DNA from: Candidatus Omnitrophota bacterium
Lineage (GTDB): Bacteria; CG03
DNA length: 40,195 nucleotides
Reading direction: 5' to 3'
Assembly: GCA_013791745.1 (NCBI GenBank)
Contig: VMTH01000169.1
Span: 1-40,195, forward strand
The translations under genes were made by a program, and so were the position numbers. Positions within the stretch are counted from its first letter, which is position 1, and the number at the start of each line of letters is the position of its first letter. The notes beneath the pieces were generated by a model. It was not told the DNA's origin. It did no database searches and saw only the letters and a list, made by a program, of their open reading frames with translations. This document shows, one piece after another, positions 32,639 to 40,195 of this stretch.

Positions 32639-33985
32639 TTATCTCATCCCAGCCTGTTCAAATATAGACGGCTCTACAACAATATCAATTTTGCCATCGA
32701 CACCGCCAAAATTATTGCTGCTGAAAACGAATTCTTCATTATAACCACTGTACGAATTTGCAGCTGTCGCTAATTGCCCTTCATCATCAATGAAATAATA
32801 ATCTTCTTTATAATTCCCCGGAATATCGCTTGTATAACTATCATGTCCTTTTCCGCCAATACCGATTTGCTCAGTGTAATTAAAAGCGACAAGCGTTGCT
32901 CCATCCTGTCTTATGGCTCGCTCAACTCCGTTTTCATATATCGACCAATCTGTGACCGATGCGGCGGCATCCCAGTTCGTTCTTTTTTTCGTCCACTCAA
33001 CGGAATCAACCGTGTTTGAAGCGGCGCAATCATGCTGTTTGACCCAATAATCCGGAGCTGCGGTCCAAACCTGATTATCTGTTTTCTCAAAAGCAATCTG
33101 ATTCGCGACTGAAAGATCCGCGGGCAAGTCCGTGTTGAATGTCGCCAGCCATGTGAAATAATCAAACCTGTTGTCTCTTTCATTAAGAGCGACGAACTTG
33201 AACTGGTCCGACTGGGGCCTGACTATGTATTCCTCTATCCTGACGCGTTTGCCAAAATAGTCCACCATCGTCTTTCCCTGCTCGTATTCGGCATTTTTAA
33301 TTTCTGTCGCCGCGGCCGCCTGCACCTGCTCCTTGGTCATATCCATTCTGACTTCATTCATAAATTCCGCTTTTGTCATCAGCACTTCTCTCGCTGTGGG
33401 AGCGAAACTCAGATCAGCGGCCTGTTCCGGAGCGATTCCGGGCAGGATCTCAAGGAACTGATTCTGCCTGATATAAATTTCCTCGCCTATTCCCGAAATC
33501 TCACGGGCGGAAACAACGCCGGCAAAAACATTCACTCTGGTTTTTCCGCTCTTATCCACGATGACGCTAAACTTCGTACCGCGGACCGCGCAGACGGAGG
33601 CGGGAGTTTTTACGGCGAAGGATACATTTTCTTCTTTTAGTTTTTCAATCTTGTTCGTCAATTCACCCATTGCCATATCCAAAAGAGTGTCGGTGTCGCT
33701 GAGTTTCGCGATTCTTACATCCGTTGACGGGCCTATATCCACCTGACTCCCCGTGTCCAGGACAAGAGACGCTTTTCCGCCGGGGCCGGTCTTTATGACA
33801 TCATTTTCCTGCAGATAAAGGCCTTTTGTCAGCAGTGTCCAAAGCGCAGGAAGCGGCTCGGAAACAGACTCTGCTCCTGAGCGCGAATACTCTGCCTTTC
33901 CGCCCACATCCGTCACAATGGCACTCGCCGCGAAAGCGGAAACAGCCAGCCCAGCAGACATTAAAGCTATCATAATTCTTTTCAT
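32639..33985 (-). CDS. Exported FecR-domain protein
   Basis: 448 residues. A signal peptide (1-19) is followed by a FecR domain, about residues 25-165: VTDVGGKAEYS, LYLQENDVIKTGPGGKASLVL, VDIGPSTDVRI and AVKTPASVCAVRGTKFSV. The remaining 230 or so residues (aromatic, Asp/Asn-rich) have no membrane helix and no family I recognise. It is therefore not a classical anti-sigma FecR, which carries a cytoplasmic helix and a transmembrane segment; no sigma factor gene is adjacent. GGAGG precedes the ATG. It follows the giant surface protein gene by 29 bases, so they are probably co-transcribed. Confidence 0.85.
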   Translation of the reverse strand: MKRIMIALMSAGLAVSAFAASAIVTDVGGKAEYSRSGAESVSEPLPALWTLLTKGLYLQENDVIKTGPGGKASLVLDTGSQVDIGPSTDVRIAKLSDTDTLLDMAMGELTNKIEKLKEENVSFAVKTPASVCAVRGTKFSVIVDKSGKTRVNVFAGVVSAREISGIGEEIYIRQNQFLEILPGIAPEQAADLSFAPTAREVLMTKAEFMNEVRMDMTKEQVQAAAATEIKNAEYEQGKTMVDYFGKRVRIEEYIVRPQSDQFKFVALNERDNRFDYFTWLATFNTDLPADLSVANQIAFEKTDNQVWTAAPDYWVKQHDCAASNTVDSVEWTKKRTNWDAAASVTDWSIYENGVERAIRQDGATLVAFNYTEQIGIGGKGHDSYTSDIPGNYKEDYYFIDDEGQLATAANSYSGYNEEFVFSSNNFGGVDGKIDIVVEPSIFEQAGMR

Positions 33986-34000
33986 ATAACCTCCATACTC

Positions 34001-34012
34001 GGGGACAGCCCC
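34001..34012. repeat. Partial copy of the GGGGAC-GTCCCC motif
   Basis: GGGGACAGCCCC between the giant gene and the FecR gene resembles the reverse complement of the palindrome at 1859-1871 (GGGGACAGTCCCC) with one base missing. It could be chance. Confidence 0.3.
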
Positions 34013-34014
34013 TC

Positions 34015-37000
34015 TTATCTTATTATCGCTATCTTTCCTCTGTCTCTGCCCTGTCCGGCCGTTTCAACGATGTAGAAATACACGCCGGAGGCGATTCTGC
34101 CGCCGTTGGAATTTTTCAAATCCCAGGTGATTATGTTTTCTCCGTCCCATGAAAGATCGGAGTCGCCGGGACCAAAGGCCTTTTTGAGGCTCTGTGAAGC
34201 TGACCACACCTGCTCGCCTGTGACCGTATATATCCTGACCTCGCCGTTGACAGTGGTTCCGGCGGCAACCTCGGCCGCGGTGCCGGGCACGCACACCTTG
34301 ATGCTCAAGCTGTTAGTGCGGCAGGGATTCGGGAACACATAGGCCTTAAAGGCATCCTCATAGGGATTTGACACGATCGTCACGACAGCGGAACGCATAA
34401 TATACTCTCCGGAATTATCTTCCAGATGCAGATCATAGGAACCCGCCGGGGCCGCCGGATCTGCCGAAATTACAAACTGCACAGTCAGCGTGGTTGTAGA
34501 GCAGGGGGCAATGGTACTGCCCGTAATGAAATAACCCTCTGACACATTGTCCAGTTTGATAATATCTAACGCCTCGTCATTAAACTTGTCAAGGCCTGTG
34601 CCGGTTATGGTCAGAGTTATCGTGTTACCGGGACTTGCCGTGCCGGATACCGTGACAGAACTGACATTAACCGTGCTGCTTGATGAATTCACAGTAAAAG
34701 CATTCGCGAGAGTGCCGTAGCCGTTGTCGGCATTTGTCGCAGTCACATTCCTTGCCCCGGTGGCCGCTCCGCCGTCTATAACGACATTCCATGCCGTTAG
34801 CTGAGTGGAACTCACTCTTGTAATGGAACTTACGCTGATTCCGGTCGGGTCGAATGTAACAGTAACGCCGTCCTTAAAGCCTGTTCCGGTCACTGTTATA
34901 GACGGTATTGTCGTACCCTGCTCACCGCTGGCGGGAGAAACAGAAGTCACCGTCGGATTGACGACCGTTGCGGCCGGGACCGCTGAAAGCTTGAACACGG
35001 CAAAATACGAGAAATGACTCGTCTGAACCGTTATCGTGTTATTTTCCTCGTCTATAACCGGCGCGCTGTCTACGAGATTCCACTCCGCGTTGGATGAAGC
35101 CGTGGACGAATAGACATAAAGCAAATCGGTCGCCGGATGTGTGGAAATAGACGAATCGTATTCAAAAGTCAGTTCCACCGTCTGGCTTGCCGCTATTGAG
35201 GCGAGAGGCCCGCTGACAAGGCGCGCCTTGACCTCATAAAGAGCGCTGGCCGCGGCTGTCGCAAGCTCCGGCCCGTTAAAAGACGGCATCGCCGCGCCGT
35301 AGCGCGCGGTGTAGAAACTGTCTCTTGTGGTGGCATAGGCCTGGATAGCGGCCGCTGACCTCACACCCGATGCCGAAGGCGCGGGCGCGGGAACTGATTC
35401 GCCCGGAAAAGCGGTCTTGCCGACTGTGACCTTCACATCCGAACCGGTATCCATACTCCCCGTCGGCACATAGACCGAGCTGTCATCGCCGTTGCCTATG
35501 TCAACGGTTCCGCCGAAAGTGGGGTTGATGTTCTTCTGCGCGTAATTATCCCACGCTTTGTAGAATGTGTAGGCGAAAGGATAATCGCCGCTTCCGGTGT
35601 AATCAGCGGGCGACTGCTTATTGCCCTTCAAATCTGTACCCTGAAAGTGATAAGCTATGGAATTCTGCGCGCCTGAAAAAGTGAATACAGCGCTTATGTC
35701 CGTCTTATTCAAAGACATAGCGGCGCTGTCAAAAGCGCCGGCAACCAATGTTCCCGATGAACAATAAACACCGTCCAGAATAATCACATTTGAAACCTTG
35801 CTTTCGCGGAGAGGCTCGGAAGCAAAGGCTTCTATCGTGATGGTGTTGGAGGATTTCTTTACCCAGCTGATAAAACTCGGAGCGTTGTCCTGAAAGATGA
35901 AATTATATGTCTGGGCGTTCTGCGTTATCATCTGCGATTCCGGCGCCATGAACAGAGCGTGACCTTCCATCGGCAGAACAACGGTGTAAGAGACATTTTT
36001 GCGCAAACCGGGGATTCTATAGCTTTCTATTTCCCCCGTGCCGCTGTTGGTGATGAGCTCACCGAAAACAAGGTCTGTCATGTCCTGATTTGAAGCCACA
36101 ACTTCTTCAACTTCCGTGTTTTTGACCTTGCTCCCGTCGGCCTTGGTGAAAACGCCCGACAGCGCGGATCCCGTGGAAAGAGTGATGGTTCCCATTGCGA
36201 CAGTTCCCGACGATATTTCTATACCTTTAATAAATTCCGAGCAGAAACCTTTCACCACCGCGCGCATGTTATATCTGCCGTCACTGAGGCCCATAATGGT
36301 AAAAGAAGATTTCCATCTGCCCGGCCCTGCATCGGGCCCTTCCCAGAAGGGCGCTCTGCTAATCGTCTGATAGCCGTCAAAAGGATCTGAGTATCTTTCG
36401 CCGGCGGACTGGACAACAATAAAAGCGCCGTAAGTTTTAAGGCCGGCCTTTTCATCACCACCGAATCCCTGCGTCAGTATTTCCATATCATCCTTGGATG
36501 AAAGCAGAGGCGTCCTCACAACGCCCGTTATCCCCTTGGTCGGAAGCGTCACTGTCAAAACCGTATTGGTGCTTCCTACAAGAACATTTTTTTTGACAGC
36601 CGGAGCGTAATAAGATTCCTCTTCCCACCTGTCCCACACCTCAGGGCGAGGCGCGGCCGTCAGTTTCCAGTAAACGACTTCCGGAGCAAGCCCCTTCAGC
36701 ACGAATTTTCCCTCAGAATCTGTCCTGAAATCGGACCAGCCGTCCGTCATTCCGAGCATGGGATCGGCCTCAACTTTCACATTAGGGACGGGATTACCCG
36801 CGACATCCTTCACGATGCCCTTAATATTTCTGCCTTTCTTTAATTCTATCGTACCCAGATTAACATCGGCGGTTGAATCAGGGACAATGACGCCCACTAT
36901 CTTCTTATGCACATAGGCGTAAGAAAGATCGCTCTTGCTGTATTGCACTTCCACTTCATAAGTGCCCGCCGGCAGATTCTTCAATTTGAAAGCGCCGGTC

Positions 37001-40000
37001 GTGGAACTGATTTTAATGTCAGCAGGTGCCCATGAGTCATTATAATCGCGCGTCTCCCTGTGCGTTCCTTCCTGCCGGGGAATGCCCTGGCATCTCACCC
37101 TGACACCGTCATAAATCACGCTTCCCGTGTCTTTATCTCTCAGCACCCCGGTGATATTGGCGCCTTTTTTAAGCATTAATGTGCCCAGATCAATCGTTTT
37201 TGTGGAACCGGCGGGGATCTCAAACGGCACAATGGCATTCTTATAACTCTGGTCCCACACGCGCACCATGGCATTGTACTTGCCGGGATATATGGAAGTA
37301 AAAGAGAAACTCTGCGTCGGGCTGTTAAGCGTGCTCGGCATGCTCGCGATACCGAAATTGCTGTAATCCACAAAATCAATGGACTTACCGGGGGCAACCG
37401 GCATGTAATGTTCCCTGCTCACCAGCTCCATCCAGTAATGGCCCTCGACGCCGCTCACTGACCTCTGCACCGTGCCTTTGACCTTGACACCGTCAATCAG
37501 CGTCAGCGGATCAAGATTTTTGGTTTCACCCGTCGCAAGCGGCACCATTGGCGTGAGCGACGCAAGGTCGGCGTTGGGGCTGAACTGCCCGCCGAACATA
37601 GCCGCCAGCGCGCCTCCGTCGTTAGTGTTGTCAAAATAAAGCGGCGGCATAATAATATAACTGCCTTCGGCCAGGCCGCGGATCGTGTAAGAGGCCACCG
37701 TGGGAGACCAGACTTCCAGCGAAGCTTTAAGACGGGAATCTATAATATTCCCGCCCTGCTGCATCTGTTTGACAGACATCGCCATCACCGCTAAATTCAT
37801 GGGCGGGCCTTCCAGCTGTGTTCCGGTGTGGTCATAGATATAATAAGTCTGGGTGCTGGCATTATAAACATCATTCCACGTCGGATATTTTGCGGAATTG
37901 AGCACAAGGGTTCCGCTTATCCGGCCGGCCGGTTTCAGGAAAATGTCCCCGAGCGGATAATTCTCGCCATTGTTGACGCGCGCCCTCTTCTGCACCATGC
38001 CATAATTACCCAGAGGCATGCCGTTCACATCCGTCTCCATAATCGTGACAACATATTCCCCCGTCCTGAGTTCGTCAATAGAAAAATTGCCGCTTGCGTC
38101 AGGATGGAGGGCGGCATTGTTGCTAGGCATGCCCTGATTCCAGAGCATTTCACAGCTTATGGTTATAGACATTGAATCCACCGGAGCGCTATACTGGTCA
38201 AGAATCCTTCCGTTTATTGAACCGGAGAAGGGATTAAAAGTGATGGTCTTCGTGCTTCCGGCGTCAATTTTCTGCCAGCGGCCTTCCTGTTCAAAACCGT
38301 TGTTAAGGCCCCAAATATTCATCTGGTACTGCCTGCCCGCTGTCAGGCCCGCGATAACATAAGGCATTTGCACAGAGCTGAATGAACTTATAGGTACAGA
38401 AAAACCTATATTTTTTCCCTGATGAGTGGCCTCGTCAAAAGCGTCAATATTCAGCCATATTTTTTTCACGCCGCCGTCGTCCCATGACTGATTCAAATAA
38501 ATCGCGTATGTTGACGGTGACCAGTTGATGACCATGTTGCCGCTTATCGTCACGCCTTCATCCATTACCACGGCTTCGGCTTTCGTCATAAGAAGGCTCG
38601 TCGCGCCCACGGAAACCGTCGTGTCGGTTGATGCGTAGAACTGGCTATTGAAACTCAGAAAGTAAGTCGTGTTCGGAGTAACATTCCAGACGGTAAAAGG
38701 CATTGTTGTGGAATCAATGCCTATATCCCACTGATTCTGATCCCATTCCCTCTGCCCCCAGGCCCAGACCGAGTTATCGGCCGTGTGAGCGTTGACATCA
38801 ACATATCTCTGCTGGAGCTCGCTGATGTTGGTGCTCATTATAACGATGTATCCTTTTATATCCACCGCCGGATTCAGGACTATCGCCATCTGATAAAATG
38901 TCGCGCCGGCTCCGAGAACGCCGCCCAAAGCTGCAGGTTTAAGAACCACAGTCGTTGATATTGACACATACTTATTCGCATTTGCTCTGATGTTGTAAGT
39001 CCCTTCCACCAGAGGAAGAACGCACACTGCGCTTGAAGCCCCGCTTGAAATCCTGAAATTAGACCAGCCGCCGTCAGCGCTGTTTATGCTCCACGCGTCA
39101 AGATTCCCCCACAATTCGGTGACAGTGTTTCCCCACTGATCAGTGTAAGGCGTAAACGGCGCGAGTAGCTGTATCGTGGCCGTGATTTTAACGCCGGTGC
39201 CGAGCTCAAAATTCTGCCAGGCCTCATCACCCGAAAGAGAAACATTCTGCTCGCGTTTAGTGGTGTAACCCGCCTTACGGGCTTCCATAAAATAAGTGCC
39301 CTCGGCCATACCTCTCATCTTATATACGCCATTCTCATCTGTATAAGTGTGATTCCAGCTGTACTGATTCCCCGCGTTCACCTCGGCAAACGCCGCGGGC
39401 CCGCCGCCGGATTCACTGGGGAGCGTGACCGTGCCCCTGATAACGCCCACCCCTGACACCGTTACAATCGTGGAAGTGGAATCTCCCAGCAGCAAAGTCT
39501 GCGGTGAAAAATACGGCGCCGCGACTTCAACAAAAATTTTACATTCGCCGTTCAGGGGAATTCTCTTCAGCCAGTCCCATGAAAAATTAACAGAAACCGT
39601 CCTGGTCAGCGTCTTGGTTGAACCGTCGCGCAAAGCGAAATCTTCCTGGGGTATCCAGTCCCAGAAATCATAATCCGAATTCGCCTGAATGGCGTCAAGC
39701 TCCTGATAACTGAGCTTTAATGCCTCTTTTGCTTCCAATGTGAGCGAATTAAAATAACCCCACCAGTCATTACCGTTAATATTGTAGTAAGAGCTTGAGG
39801 TTGAAATCGCTGTTCCGGGAATAAAATGCGGAGCGTCATTCTCCCACATGACCTGTTCCCATCTGAAAGTGTCCGCTATGCCGTTGTTATTGGTATCGGC
39901 CACAATTCTGAGCTGAGCGCCGCCGGAGGTCTGTATTGACGGGTTTGTCGACACCAGCACATAATTGATTCTTAGTTCATCGTCGATATTATCTCCGTTT

Positions 40001-40195
40001 GGTGATATTGTAGCATCACCACCGTCGGAAGTGACGGAAATAGATTCAAATGAAACGGGAATTCCTGCTCCTGTGTCATAATAAGTGTAACCGCCTGTCC
40101 CGGCAGTCATGTAATCGTAATTATATTCAAATGTTACCGAACTCGAATCTAACGCCGTGACTCTGATGACTGTTTCTACACCCTCGTTCGAAAGA
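34015..40195 (-). CDS. Giant modular surface protein, 5' end outside the window
   Basis: About 2,059 residues are visible, and the frame stays open to the window edge. From the N-terminal side: a 'SPNGDNIDDELRI' calcium-loop-like segment; about ten carboxypeptidase-regulatory or prealbumin-like beta repeats (starts such as GVIRGTVTLP, GSINGRILDQ, ANITGVLRDK, RNIKGIVKDV, KGITGVVRTP); an Ig-like segment; a ZU5-like region ending TVQTSHFSYFAVF; an IPT/TIG domain (VTSVSPASGEQGTTIPSITV); and a FlgD/sorting-like C-terminus (YVFPNPCRTN, VRIYTVTGEQVW, GGRIASGVYFY, GKIAIIR). The C-terminus resembles outer-surface export signals. It is probably an adhesin or envelope scaffold. It is the first visible gene of a four-gene operon. 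Confidence 0.85.
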   Translation of the reverse strand, partial: LSNEGVETVIRVTALDSSSVTFEYNYDYMTAGTGGYTYYDTGAGIPVSFESISVTSDGGDATISPNGDNIDDELRINYVLVSTNPSIQTSGGAQLRIVADTNNNGIADTFRWEQVMWENDAPHFIPGTAISTSSSYYNINGNDWWGYFNSLTLEAKEALKLSYQELDAIQANSDYDFWDWIPQEDFALRDGSTKTLTRTVSVNFSWDWLKRIPLNGECKIFVEVAAPYFSPQTLLLGDSTSTIVTVSGVGVIRGTVTLPSESGGGPAAFAEVNAGNQYSWNHTYTDENGVYKMRGMAEGTYFMEARKAGYTTKREQNVSLSGDEAWQNFELGTGVKITATIQLLAPFTPYTDQWGNTVTELWGNLDAWSINSADGGWSNFRISSGASSAVCVLPLVEGTYNIRANANKYVSISTTVVLKPAALGGVLGAGATFYQMAIVLNPAVDIKGYIVIMSTNISELQQRYVDVNAHTADNSVWAWGQREWDQNQWDIGIDSTTMPFTVWNVTPNTTYFLSFNSQFYASTDTTVSVGATSLLMTKAEAVVMDEGVTISGNMVINWSPSTYAIYLNQSWDDGGVKKIWLNIDAFDEATHQGKNIGFSVPISSFSSVQMPYVIAGLTAGRQYQMNIWGLNNGFEQEGRWQKIDAGSTKTITFNPFSGSINGRILDQYSAPVDSMSITISCEMLWNQGMPSNNAALHPDASGNFSIDELRTGEYVVTIMETDVNGMPLGNYGMVQKRARVNNGENYPLGDIFLKPAGRISGTLVLNSAKYPTWNDVYNASTQTYYIYDHTGTQLEGPPMNLAVMAMSVKQMQQGGNIIDSRLKASLEVWSPTVASYTIRGLAEGSYIIMPPLYFDNTNDGGALAAMFGGQFSPNADLASLTPMVPLATGETKNLDPLTLIDGVKVKGTVQRSVSGVEGHYWMELVSREHYMPVAPGKSIDFVDYSNFGIASMPSTLNSPTQSFSFTSIYPGKYNAMVRVWDQSYKNAIVPFEIPAGSTKTIDLGTLMLKKGANITGVLRDKDTGSVIYDGVRVRCQGIPRQEGTHRETRDYNDSWAPADIKISSTTGAFKLKNLPAGTYEVEVQYSKSDLSYAYVHKKIVGVIVPDSTADVNLGTIELKKGRNIKGIVKDVAGNPVPNVKVEADPMLGMTDGWSDFRTDSEGKFVLKGLAPEVVYWKLTAAPRPEVWDRWEEESYYAPAVKKNVLVGSTNTVLTVTLPTKGITGVVRTPLLSSKDDMEILTQGFGGDEKAGLKTYGAFIVVQSAGERYSDPFDGYQTISRAPFWEGPDAGPGRWKSSFTIMGLSDGRYNMRAVVKGFCSEFIKGIEISSGTVAMGTITLSTGSALSGVFTKADGSKVKNTEVEEVVASNQDMTDLVFGELITNSGTGEIESYRIPGLRKNVSYTVVLPMEGHALFMAPESQMITQNAQTYNFIFQDNAPSFISWVKKSSNTITIEAFASEPLRESKVSNVIILDGVYCSSGTLVAGAFDSAAMSLNKTDISAVFTFSGAQNSIAYHFQGTDLKGNKQSPADYTGSGDYPFAYTFYKAWDNYAQKNINPTFGGTVDIGNGDDSSVYVPTGSMDTGSDVKVTVGKTAFPGESVPAPAPSASGVRSAAAIQAYATTRDSFYTARYGAAMPSFNGPELATAAASALYEVKARLVSGPLASIAASQTVELTFEYDSSISTHPATDLLYVYSSTASSNAEWNLVDSAPVIDEENNTITVQTSHFSYFAVFKLSAVPAATVVNPTVTSVSPASGEQGTTIPSITVTGTGFKDGVTVTFDPTGISVSSITRVSSTQLTAWNVVIDGGAATGARNVTATNADNGYGTLANAFTVNSSSSTVNVSSVTVSGTASPGNTITLTITGTGLDKFNDEALDIIKLDNVSEGYFITGSTIAPCSTTTLTVQFVISADPAAPAGSYDLHLEDNSGEYIMRSAVVTIVSNPYEDAFKAYVFPNPCRTNSLSIKVCVPGTAAEVAAGTTVNGEVRIYTVTGEQVWSASQSLKKAFGPGDSDLSWDGENIITWDLKNSNGGRIASGVYFYIVETAGQGRDRGKIAIIR

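Noticed and set aside
1-40195. CRISPR arrays, tRNA or rRNA genes, insertion sequences
   Set aside because: No regularly spaced repeats, no cloverleaf or rRNA-like sequence, and no transposase or integrase coding sequence were seen on either strand.

Overview
This window looks like part of the chromosome of a Gram-negative bacterium. It encodes outer-membrane beta-barrels, a Wza/Wzc polysaccharide export pair, LspA, an FtsEX/EnvC division module and a PorV-like barrel. The combination of PorV/UPF0164, a signal-peptide-bearing FecR protein and a giant surface protein with a FlgD-like C-terminus suggests an uncultured candidate phylum (Elusimicrobiota/Omnitrophota-like). That placement is inferred from gene content and is weak. 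Coding density is very high: many genes overlap by 1-50 bases, there is no gene-free stretch over 300 bases, and I found no rRNA, tRNA, CRISPR array or transposase.

Layout. 1-10766 (+): the tail of a polysaccharide pyruvyl transferase broken at a G10 tract. It is followed by ftsE-like, ftsX, envC-like, ctpA, divergent polysaccharide deacetylase, tsaD, a stand-alone sugar nucleotidyltransferase, prs, a GT-C membrane glycosyltransferase and a methyltransferase. 10780-17294 (-): small membrane protein, thiL, tsaE, a tsaB-coiled coil-rimI fusion, hisG, gltX and a DUF1844 gene (listed in transcription order). 17394-22695 (+): proC, a small membrane gene, mtnA, ileS, lspA. 22698-25737 (-): a DEAD-box helicase, and an accessory group made of a DUF6868 membrane protein, an Imm-5-like putative immunity protein and a CC/CPKC protein. 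25930-30396 (+): rluD, wza-like, wzc-like tyrosine kinase, barrel plus TPR protein. 30460-40195 (-): a four-gene surface operon read as giant modular protein (5' end outside the window), FecR protein, beta-barrel, PorV-like barrel.

How the genes work together. FtsE/FtsX/EnvC would form the transenvelope switch that activates peptidoglycan amidases, with CtpA and the deacetylase-like protein in the same transcript. TsaD, TsaB and TsaE are the later components of t6A tRNA modification; TsaB is fused to the RimI acetyltransferase through a long coiled coil and an acidic linker. The two terminal convergent blocks are both cell-surface systems: capsule or exopolysaccharide export on the plus strand, and a surface protein with candidate outer-membrane partners on the minus strand.

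The observations most worth a second look are the TsaB-coil-RimI fusion, the short palindromic element that now encodes the start of the EnvC-like protein, the FtsE-like ATPase lacking catalytic residues, the giant-protein/FecR/barrel/PorV operon, and the pattern of operon heads with a -10-like box almost abutting the start codon and no Shine-Dalgarno sequence.
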